Below, in pieces: positions 7,587-12,724 of a DNA stretch of 12,724 nucleotides (positions are counted from its first letter, which is position 1; every line of letters begins with the position of its first letter). The notes beneath the pieces were generated by a model that saw only the letters and a program-made list of their open reading frames with translations, ran no database searches and had not been told where the DNA came from. The stretch spans positions 1-12,724 of the forward strand of contig JAXHVL010000108.1 of the NCBI GenBank assembly GCA_034189225.1. Direction: 5' to 3'. A program made the translations under genes and the position numbers. The stretch comes from JAXHTY01 sp034189225. Lineage in GTDB: Bacteria > Desulfobacterota > Desulfobacteria > Desulfobacterales > Desulfosudaceae.

Positions 7587-8987
7587 TCATCGCTTGCTTT
7601 TTGTTTTCCTGTACTGTCTGCATGCATCTACAAAAAAGCGGCAGAAATCCGGATTGCTGCCGAAATGAAGGTGTACATAACTGCCCAGGGTATTGCCACG
7701 TGTGTAGCCTTCCGCATTTTCCGGTTCGTTGCCCCGCGATGTAACGGCGTAAGAGCGTTTGATCGCTTCCGGCACAGGCCCGGCAATCTCGGAATAATGA
7801 AACTCATGCCCCCTGGCCGTGAAGCCCGCGGTGCCGAGGATGGTATCCCGTTTCAGCGTCACTTCCCGGTATCCCAGCGATTTCAGACGTCCCAGCATTT
7901 TTGTGGCCAGTGGAAGGCAGCCGGTCATGGGCAGGTCGGCCTTGTTGTCGTCAATAAACCGGTCGCAGAGATACATGAATCCGCCGCATTCCCCGTAGAC
8001 CGGCATGCCGTCGTGGCTTGCCTGCAGAACGGCTCCGCGCATGGCCCGGTTTTCGGACAATTGCCCGGCAAACACCTCGGGATACCCGCCTCCGAAATAG
8101 AGTCCGCCAATATTCTCCGGCAGGGCACTGTCGGTCATCGGTGAAAAAAAGACCGGTTCAGCGCCATGTTCGGCCAGCAGGTCCAGGTTGTCAGGGTAAT
8201 AAAAGCAGAAGGCCGCATCCCTGGCAACGGCGATGCGAACCGGCGCATTGACGCAAGACGCGGATGCCGAAGGTTGTGTGCCGCCATCGGCCGGCCGTTG
8301 GCGAACACCAGCTAACAGGCGGTCCGTGTCCAGGCCCGTTTCAATAAGATCGGCCAGCCGGGTCATGTCGGTATCCGAAAGCCGATGTTCTTCGCCGGTG
8401 ACCAGCCCCAGGTGGCGTTCCGGAATGGCGATCTGTTCGTCCCTCAGAAGGCCGCCCAAAACGGGGACCGACAGGTAATGTTCCGCCGCTTCCCGAAGAA
8501 ACGCCAGGTGCTTTTCACTGCCCAGGTTGTTGAAGAGTACACCGGCAAACCGGACAGCCGGATCAAATTCCACAAACCCCTTGACCAGGGCGGCGGCACT
8601 GCGGGCCATGCTTTTTGCGTTGATCACCAGGATTACGGGAAGATCCAGCCACTTGGCCATCTGGGCCGTCGACCCGGTTTCGCTTTTACCGTCGTATCCG
8701 TCGTAAAGTCCCATTACTCCTTCCACTACGGCGACATCCGCCTGCCTGCAATGGCGGTGAAAGCTTCCCAGGTTATATTCCATGGAAAGCATCCACCCGT
8801 CCAGGTTCCGGCTGGGCGTGCCGGTGACCCGTGCGTGATGGCCGGGATCAATGAAATCCGGCCCCACCTTGAAGGGCGCTACGGCGTATCCCTGCCGCCG
8901 CAGCCAGGCCATGAGGCCCAGGGTGAAGGTGGTTTTGCCGGAACCGCTGCTTGCGCCGGCAATTATATATCCAGTTGGTGTTTCCAT
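7587..8987 (-). CDS. cbiA: Cobyrinate a,c-diamide synthase
   Basis: This 466-residue enzyme amidates the a- and c-acetate side chains of (hydrogeno)cobyrinate in cobalamin synthesis, using ATP and glutamine. The N-terminal ATP-binding domain has the P-loop GASSGSGKT (11-19) and the KVGPDFIDPGHH motif (40-51). The C-terminal class I glutaminase-like domain has nucleophile C334 in GECGGFMYL, HEFHYSE (about 394-400) and the SYVHLHF histidines (439, 441). The ATG at 8987 is chosen because homology begins there. The frame stays open to 9065, but that extension would read into the arm of a repeat element and looks non-coding. The ribosome binding site is weak (AGAGG). No other cobalamin genes and no B12 box are visible nearby. 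The nickel-sirohydrochlorin enzyme CfbB is related but less likely in this context. Confidence 0.92.
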   Translation of the reverse strand: METPTGYIIAGASSGSGKTTFTLGLMAWLRRQGYAVAPFKVGPDFIDPGHHARVTGTPSRNLDGWMLSMEYNLGSFHRHCRQADVAVVEGVMGLYDGYDGKSETGSTAQMAKWLDLPVILVINAKSMARSAAALVKGFVEFDPAVRFAGVLFNNLGSEKHLAFLREAAEHYLSVPVLGGLLRDEQIAIPERHLGLVTGEEHRLSDTDMTRLADLIETGLDTDRLLAGVRQRPADGGTQPSASASCVNAPVRIAVARDAAFCFYYPDNLDLLAEHGAEPVFFSPMTDSALPENIGGLYFGGGYPEVFAGQLSENRAMRGAVLQASHDGMPVYGECGGFMYLCDRFIDDNKADLPMTGCLPLATKMLGRLKSLGYREVTLKRDTILGTAGFTARGHEFHYSEIAGPVPEAIKRSYAVTSRGNEPENAEGYTRGNTLGSYVHLHFGSNPDFCRFFVDACRQYRKTKSKR

Positions 8988-9101
8988 GGTGCCAGTGCCT
9001 CTGTGGGTATCTGATCTTGTTGATCGTCGTACTGATTCATTGATGCACTCGTAAAAAGCTCCCAACCCCGCCGCGGCGTTTTTGCTGGAAGTAACTTATG
9101 T

Positions 9102-9124
9102 AGGTCTAAAGACCTCCGCTACAC
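9102..9124 (+). repeat. Hairpin-CCGCTACAC repeat unit, copy 1
   Basis: The AGGTCTAAAGACCT hairpin is followed by CCGCTACAC. The same design occurs inverted at 9168-9191 and again at 12305-12329. TGTAG before and CTACA after extend the palindrome. Confidence 0.6.
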
Positions 9125-9167
9125 AAACCGAGGTAATATCCCCTGATTCGATAATGGCCTCAATTCA

Positions 9168-9191
9168 TGTAACGGAAGGCTTTAGCCTTCC
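9168..9191 (-). repeat. Hairpin-CCGTTACA repeat unit, copy 2 (inverted)
   Basis: On the minus strand the GGAAGGCTAAAGCCTTCC hairpin is followed by GTTACA. It faces copy 1 inside the MITE-like element. Confidence 0.6.
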
Positions 9192-9425
9192 ACAAAAAAA
9201 CGAGTTCCTTGGAAGTCGCTTGCGGACGGCAAAGCGGGGTAAGCCGCTTCCAAGGAACTTAATCTGCCAATTTGTTGTAAACAAGTCAACTTTATTCAAT
9301 TTTTCAGTTTATTGCCAAAAATTGGTTTCTTAAAGCAATCACGGTAAAAAAGTCGACTCAAGCCCACGTTACTTTCTGCAAAAATACCGCCGCGGCGGAG
9401 TTGGAAGCTTTTTACGAGACCATCA

Positions 9426-9736
9426 GGATTGCGTATGTTATTTGTTTCGTGCGCATCATTTTATGCCTACCCGTCCTTCTCTGACGGGTCCGGTCCTTCC
9501 GGGGTGGGATGTTGAATTGTTGCCATTTCAAGCAGTATGGTAGAAAACTATACCAGATTTTTTTGAATTAACTTTCTAAATGTACATCCAAGTATACATT
9601 AAAATTGTCATTTGACAAGTTATTGGATGGGGATTTCTTTGAGGAACTTGCAGGTTGATCCGGCTATCGTCAGAAGGTTTCATGGATAATAGAAATCGAA
9701 ATCGCGAAAGGGTGTTCCTTCTTTTTGATTGCCATT
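9426..9736. other. Intergenic region without a gene
   Basis: About 310 bp follow the MITE-like element and precede the CheX-receiver stop. I see no credible coding frame. It holds a small hairpin, CCCGTC-cttctct-GACGGG, near 9470-9488, and a short AT-rich palindrome, TTGTCATTTGACAA (9605-9618). On the minus strand that palindrome is followed by a short T-run and could be a weak terminator for the CheX-receiver gene. Confidence 0.5.
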
Positions 9737-10657
9737 TCATCCGCCCTGGGGGTTGTCCAGAATCTTTTTGAGCTTTACCGGGCCGTCTTCGGCGGTGAGG
9801 GGCTTGGTGATATAGCCTGAAATGCCGAGGTCGCGGCATTCGTTAATGATGATCTGGTCGGATACCGAGGTGCACATGACCACGGGCACCTGCCGGTCGG
9901 TTTGACGGATTTGCTTCAGGGCCTCATATCCGGTTTTCTGCGGCATGACATGGTCCAGGAAGATGATGTCGGGATTTTCGTTTGTGTGCATGGCAATGGC
10001 TTCGTCGCCATTGGATGCCTCCACCGTGTTTTCGTACCCGATCTTTGCCAGGTATTTTTTCATGGCCGCCCGCATGAGCTGGGAATCATCCACGACCAGG
10101 ATTTTTCCATTCGTGGCAATGCCGGTCTGGCCGGCTTCGTATGCGGCGGCGCACTCGTTATACAAAATATAATTGAAATAAAAGCGGCCGCCCTCGGCCA
10201 GGTGGATGGGAATGGATATGATGTCGCGGACGTTTTCAAGGAGCGGGTTCATGTTCTGGGTGTCGGTGATAAAGTAGGGGGGTGCGAACTCAATGCCCAG
10301 GTTCCGGTGGGCCAGGTCGTTGGTGGCGTTGCCGATGATGGTGTTGGCCCATTCCGCCAGCGCAATCTGGATGTCGTCAGTGATCTGATCATGGGGCTGG
10401 TTTTCCTCCAGGAGGGTGAGCCGGATCCGGTTGCCGATGGTCAGGGCGGTTTCGATATAGTTGTGCAGCAGAATCACCCCGTTGATTTTTCCGCGGGTGG
10501 GCGCGGCAACGGCGTAGCCTTTGAAGCGGAAGCTCTCCACCTTGTCCAGAAAGGGGTCGCCAAAGTCGGCCTTGAGGCCGCACATGATTTTCAGGTTTCT
10601 GATGGTTTCATCCATGAACGGCGCAATGGTCATCATCTGCAGATCGGTTAATATCAT
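9737..10657 (-). CDS. CheX-like phosphatase domain fused to a response-regulator receiver
   Basis: The protein has 306 residues in two parts. The N-terminal part (about 1-170) resembles CheX/CheC phosphatases: AEWANTIIGNA (101-111) carries the E-x2-N pair (E102, N105) that family members use to dephosphorylate CheY, followed by the conserved GN. The C-terminal part (about 184-304) is a full receiver with acidic pair D190/D191, phospho-acceptor D235 in IIFLDHVMP, T263 and K285 in ITKP. It has no DNA-binding or other output domain. ATG at 10657 follows AAGGAG at about 11 nt. No chemotaxis genes are adjacent. The likely role is a phosphate sink, adaptation or signal-terminating protein for a two-component or chemotaxis pathway encoded elsewhere. 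Whether the phosphatase acts on its own receiver is unknown. Confidence 0.85.
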   Translation of the reverse strand: MILTDLQMMTIAPFMDETIRNLKIMCGLKADFGDPFLDKVESFRFKGYAVAAPTRGKINGVILLHNYIETALTIGNRIRLTLLEENQPHDQITDDIQIALAEWANTIIGNATNDLAHRNLGIEFAPPYFITDTQNMNPLLENVRDIISIPIHLAEGGRFYFNYILYNECAAAYEAGQTGIATNGKILVVDDSQLMRAAMKKYLAKIGYENTVEASNGDEAIAMHTNENPDIIFLDHVMPQKTGYEALKQIRQTDRQVPVVMCTSVSDQIIINECRDLGISGYITKPLTAEDGPVKLKKILDNPQGG

Positions 10658-10689
10658 ACGCTTTCTTTCTCCTTGCAGTCCGTTTTTTT

Positions 10690-10711
10690 AAGAACATTAA
10701 ACGTTGTTCTT
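10690..10711. promoter_or_regulatory. Inverted repeat in the CheX-receiver leader
   Basis: AAGAAC (10690-10695) and GTTCTT (10706-10711) form a 6-bp dyad with a 10-bp centre. It lies between the candidate -10 box and the CheX-receiver start. It could be an operator or a short mRNA hairpin. Confidence 0.25.
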
Positions 10712-10725
10712 TTATGGATAAAATG

Positions 10726-10754
10726 AATCTATACCTTAATTTTTTATAATTCAA
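10726..10754 (-). promoter_or_regulatory. Candidate promoter for the CheX-receiver gene
   Basis: On the minus strand TTGAAT (10749-10754) and TAGATT (10726-10731) are spaced by 17 bp, each matching consensus at 4 of 6 positions. It is about 70 bp upstream of the start codon. Confidence 0.3.
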
Positions 10755-10781
10755 ACAAAAATCGACAAGGCGCTGCTTATC

Positions 10782-10810
10782 TTGCATAACTGAAGATTTT
10801 GCAATATGGT
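10782..10810 (+). promoter_or_regulatory. Candidate promoter for the diheme cytochrome gene
   Basis: TTGCAT (10782-10787) and TATGGT (10805-10810) are spaced by 17 bp. The match is modest. It would leave a leader of about 170 nt, which holds the structured region listed next. Confidence 0.25.
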
Positions 10811-10843
10811 GATTCTGTGAAAAAGCCACTTGCCGGTCAGGAA

Positions 10844-10973
10844 ACACTGTCTTCGGTCCTACGCTCCCGAGACGGTGTCGTAATTGATTGTCTGTTATTG
10901 CGGGCGAAACTATCTTGAACGCACTGCTGGAAGGGCCTGAGAAGCGGCATCTATCGGGTGACCGAAAAGCAGT
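10844..10973 (+). promoter_or_regulatory. Structured 5' leader of the cytochrome gene
   Basis: Two helices can form. ACACTGTCTT (10844-10853) pairs with GAGACGGTGT (10869-10878), with two G-U pairs. ACTGCT (10923-10928) pairs with AGCAGT (10968-10973) and encloses CGG-GTGA-CCG (10955-10964), a GNRA-type tetraloop hairpin. The second domain ends 4 nt before the AAGGGGG ribosome binding site, so it could control translation. I do not recognise a known riboswitch. Confidence 0.3.
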
Positions 10974-10989
10974 TAACAAGGGGGAAATT

Positions 10990-11514
10990 ATGGCGAATCT
11001 ATTTAAAAACAATGCAATATTAGTTGGTTGTCTTCTGTTGCTTTTGGTTCCGGTATCTGTAGTTCTGGCGGATGACGATCATGAGCAGAGTGAAGGATCA
11101 TCGTTCGGGCCTATAATCAATGATACCGTCAAAAAGAAATGCGGGGCCTGCCATTTTGCCTATCAGCCGGGTTTGCTGCCCGCTGCTTCATGGGAAAAGA
11201 TTGTTGCGGGCCTTCCCGTCCATTTTGGTGAAGAAATCGTATTGGATCAGGGATCAAAAGCCATCATTCTTGAATACCTGTGCGAAAATGCGGCAGACCA
11301 TTCGCCGGCCGGACGATCAAAAGAAATCATGAAAAGCCTTGACGGGCAAACGCCGCTGCGGATCACAGAAACCCCTTATTTTTTTGAAAAGCATTACGGA
11401 TTGCCATCCTCTGTGTTTAACCTGCCGTCTATTGGTGCCAGATCCAATTGCATTGCATGCCATTCAACAGCCGAACAGGGCAGTTATGATGATTCCGTGA
11501 AGATTCCCCGATAA
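10990..11514 (+). CDS. Periplasmic diheme cytochrome c, DHC family
   Basis: This 174-residue protein has a Sec signal peptide (hydrophobic 9-26, likely cleaved after VLA at 27). It has two covalent heme sites, CGACH (51-55) and CIACH (154-158). The text between them follows the DHC (dihaem cytochrome c) pattern: PGLLPAASWEKI, VHFGEE, LEYLCENAA, RITETPYF and SNCIACH, ending at IP. H78 and H135 are candidate distal heme ligands. It should carry electrons in the periplasm; the partner is unknown. DHC genes often sit beside a cytochrome b, but none is visible here. The ATG at 10990 is preferred because AGGGGG lies 5 nt upstream and the signal peptide starts there; the frame opens earlier, at 10888, without support. 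Confidence 0.9.
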   Translation: MANLFKNNAILVGCLLLLLVPVSVVLADDDHEQSEGSSFGPIINDTVKKKCGACHFAYQPGLLPAASWEKIVAGLPVHFGEEIVLDQGSKAIILEYLCENAADHSPAGRSKEIMKSLDGQTPLRITETPYFFEKHYGLPSSVFNLPSIGARSNCIACHSTAEQGSYDDSVKIPR

Positions 11515-11550
11515 GCGTTGATAAAGCGATAATACAATGGATGCGGTGGG

Positions 11551-12222
11551 CTATTCGATACGGAGGGCGGTAGATTCCTGCTTCATCCGGTCTTCCAGTT
11601 GCCGGCGTTTTTGCTCAATGCCATTTTTCTGTTTGTTTAGGTTTTCAACGGGCATGGCCTCGCCGAACCGGAGCACCACGGTGGAAAAGGGCTTGGGAAT
11701 GAAAAACCGGTCCCAGCTGTTGAAAAACCAGGCCCGGTTTGCCCTGGTATAAAAAGGTACGATCACCGCGCCGGCCATGTGGGCCATCTGAATGGTGCCG
11801 GGCTTGACGATGCCGGCGGGACCCTGGGGGCCGTCCACGATATGGGCGCCCATGCGGTGGGTTCTCAGGTTTCGGACCATATGCCGAAGCGCGGCGATGC
11901 CGCCCCGGGTGGAGGACCCCCTGACGGGTGTCCAGCCGCAGTGCTGGGCAATCCGGGCGGCCAGCTCGCCGTCGTCGCTCTGGCTGATCATTACGCTGGG
12001 ACGGTAACGGCGGAATTTTTTGCAATACCGGATGCCGGCAAAAAACTGCTGGTGATAGCAGCACAGGAGAACGGGGGGGCCGTTTTTCAGGTAATTCTGC
12101 CATTGCATTTCGTTCTCCACCACGAGCCGGAAGGTCCGGGAATATAGGCTTATGAGGCGATAAAGAAAGTCGCTGGAAAGCCGGCGCTGTACCGCTTTTT
12201 GGGTGGACTTGAACATCATCAT
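11551..12222 (-). CDS. DUF374 / lysophospholipid acyltransferase-like protein
   Basis: This 223-residue protein has the DUF374 pattern of the LPLAT-type acyltransferase superfamily: CYHQQFFAG (H57, likely catalytic), SQSDDGELAA (80-89), RGSSTRGG (101-108) and VDGPQGPAG (129-137), followed by GTIQMAHMAGAVIVPFY. It probably acts at the inner face of the inner membrane on lipid A, phospholipid or a related acyl acceptor, and the true substrate is unknown. The N-terminus is basic and amphipathic. The gene starts with three consecutive ATG codons (12222-12214) with no Shine-Dalgarno sequence. An in-frame TAA lies 9 bp before the first ATG, and a strong promoter lies only 6 bp upstream. It converges on the cytochrome gene with a 36-bp gap and no clear terminator. 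Confidence 0.85.
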   Translation of the reverse strand: MMMFKSTQKAVQRRLSSDFLYRLISLYSRTFRLVVENEMQWQNYLKNGPPVLLCCYHQQFFAGIRYCKKFRRYRPSVMISQSDDGELAARIAQHCGWTPVRGSSTRGGIAALRHMVRNLRTHRMGAHIVDGPQGPAGIVKPGTIQMAHMAGAVIVPFYTRANRAWFFNSWDRFFIPKPFSTVVLRFGEAMPVENLNKQKNGIEQKRRQLEDRMKQESTALRIE

Positions 12223-12228
12223 TTTGAT

Positions 12229-12257
12229 GTTTTACGGAATATTTCAGCGATTGTCAA
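12229..12257 (-). promoter_or_regulatory. Strong promoter immediately upstream of the DUF374 gene
   Basis: On the minus strand a perfect TTGACA (12252-12257) and TAAAAC (12229-12234) are spaced by exactly 17 bp. The -10 ends 6 bp before the first ATG, so transcription should begin at or next to that ATG, giving a leaderless mRNA. Confidence 0.5.
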
Positions 12258-12304
12258 TGCCCGCAGCTTGTGGTAATGATGCTTTTATAGGATTAGCAGA
12301 ATCT

Positions 12305-12329
12305 GGAGGCCTGAAGGCTTCCGCTACAC
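12305..12329 (+). repeat. Hairpin-CCGCTACA repeat unit, copy 3
   Basis: GGAGGCCTGAAGGCTTCC forms a hairpin and is followed by GCTACA, as in the two copies inside the 9041-9425 element. The 18-bp border motif follows at 12351-12368. Confidence 0.6.
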
Positions 12330-12350
12330 TTGACGATGGCGGCCCAAGAA

Positions 12351-12376
12351 TGACGGCTTCGTAAAAAGTCCAATTT
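12351..12376 (+). repeat. Border motif TGACGGCTTCGTAAAAAG plus extension
   Basis: This is the fourth, most divergent copy of TGATGNNCTCGTAAAAAG. The extension TCCAATTT matches the TCAATTT that follows copy 1 on the minus strand (98-122), so these two belong to one repeat family. Confidence 0.6.
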
Positions 12377-12380
12377 CTTA

Positions 12381-12721
12381 GTATCGTTCAAAAGTGTTGG
12401 CACGGTATTTATTTGAAGCCTCGGAGACTTAAACGCTTTATTGCAATTTTTATTATAGGCACGGTATGAGCAGGGGGCATCATGAGCGAGAATGGGCCCT
12501 AAAAAGCTCGTCGGAGCTCATGATGCCCCCCTGCGGCGCATTCCAAGTATCTTTATTGATTAAAAAATTGATTATAAGGATTTTGCTCACCTTTCCAGTA
12601 GTTGTTTCCATTCCAATAGGAACTTGGCAGATATTGAAAAGATAAATCTGGCGTTGAAGGAATCTTATAATAGAAAAGACTCATGTTAAAATTTGTCCAT
12701 GCCAACACTTTTGAACGTTAC
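12381..12721. mobile_element. 341-bp element with 25-bp terminal inverted repeats
   Basis: Ends 12381-12405 and 12697-12721 are inverted copies with 23 of 25 matches, core CGTTCAAAAGTGTTGGCA. The interior has an 18/19-nt hairpin stem (12470-12487 with 12516-12534, one bulged C) around GGGCATCATGAGC. No transposase fits in it. Composition is more A+T-rich than nearby genes. It appears inserted into the repeat at 12351-12376. The window ends 3 bp past the right end, so a target duplication cannot be judged. A MITE or the remnant of a deleted insertion sequence is the likely identity. Confidence 0.6.
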
Positions 12722-12724
12722 CAA

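Larger units (their letters stand above)
9041..9425. mobile_element. MITE-like element with about 55-bp terminal inverted repeats
   Basis: The left arm (9041-9095) and right arm (9368-9425) are inverted copies. They share TGATGNNCTCGTAAAAAGCT, then GCCGCGGCGG and GCAAAAA, with few mismatches and a 2-bp insertion. The interior holds three hairpins: 9102-9115, 9174-9191, and 9203-9259, which has a 13-bp perfect stem AGTTCCTTGGAAG/CTTCCAAGGAACT. No transposase gene is present. The 83-codon plus-strand frame inside runs through the hairpins and is not credible. I see no clear target-site duplication. The element lies about 54 bp upstream of cbiA, so it could affect cbiA expression. Non-autonomous transposon or structured intergenic repeat are both possible. 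Confidence 0.7.

Noticed and set aside
8988..9040. Cobalamin riboswitch upstream of cbiA
   Set aside because: No B12-box-like sequence is visible and the space between the gene and the repeat element is only about 50 bp.
8988..9065. 26-residue N-terminal extension of CbiA
   Set aside because: It reads into the repeat arm, family similarity begins at the ATG at 8987, and no start signal supports it.
9082..9333. 83-codon plus-strand reading frame inside the inverted-repeat element
   Set aside because: It runs through three hairpins and part of the terminal repeat, has no ribosome binding site and no protein-like pattern.
7125..9589. Shared 9-mer TGTACATCC at 7125-7133 and 9581-9589 as a common operator
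   Set aside because: A 9-bp match in a window of this size is expected by chance, and the surrounding sequence does not agree.
10800..10985. A GEMM-type (cyclic dinucleotide) riboswitch in the cytochrome leader, suggested by CGGGTGACCGA and by gene context
   Set aside because: The conserved core (AAACC followed by ACGCAAAGCC) is not present, so the resemblance is only local.
10888..10989. 34-residue N-terminal extension of the diheme cytochrome
   Set aside because: The signal peptide and a good ribosome binding site belong to the ATG at 10990; the extension overlaps the structured leader.
12466..12645. 59-codon plus-strand frame inside the terminal-repeat element, with an overlapping 43-codon minus-strand frame at 12553-12684
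   Set aside because: The plus frame translates through the large hairpin, both lack good ribosome binding sites and they overlap each other on opposite strands; I recognise neither.

Overview
The window is a stretch of bacterial chromosome of about 55% G+C by eye. It suggests a sulfate-reducing or related anaerobic member of the Desulfobacterota. The inference rests on the gene mix: a GldA/F/G-like ABC system with a DUF4340 protein, a DHC-type diheme cytochrome c, a cobyrinate a,c-diamide synthase and a CheX-receiver fusion. It also rests on short repeats with a deltaproteobacterial look. I have run no search, so the taxonomy is a guess.

Layout, left to right. Positions 1-177 hold dispersed repeats that run into the 3' end of a small two-helix membrane protein gene (174-374, minus). 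Then comes a clear minus-strand operon, read from 5379 down to 453: ABC ATPase, ABC-2 permease, GldG-type auxiliary protein and a DUF4340 protein. An AT-rich divergent promoter region (5380-5683) separates it from a plus-strand pair: a class III flavin disulfide oxidoreductase (NADH oxidase/CoA-disulfide reductase type, 5684-7042) and an ArsR-family regulator (7152-7481). Convergent to this pair is cbiA (7587-8987, minus). Upstream of cbiA lies a 385-bp MITE-like inverted-repeat element (9041-9425), then about 310 bp without a gene. Next are a CheX-receiver protein (9737-10657, minus), a divergent diheme cytochrome c (10990-11514, plus) and a DUF374 acyltransferase-like gene (11551-12222, minus). 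The acyltransferase gene appears to have a leaderless promoter. The last 500 bp hold more repeats, including a 341-bp element with 25-bp terminal inverted repeats and a large hairpin.

The ABC operon probably acts as one envelope machine that couples ATP hydrolysis to a periplasmic or membrane process of unknown substrate. The oxidoreductase and the ArsR protein look like a small thiol or redox module. The other genes appear to be independent units. The most unusual content is non-coding: at least three repeat families share an 18-bp border motif, and one 56-bp repeat sits directly at the 3' end of two unrelated genes. I see no tRNA, rRNA, CRISPR array, prophage or defence system.
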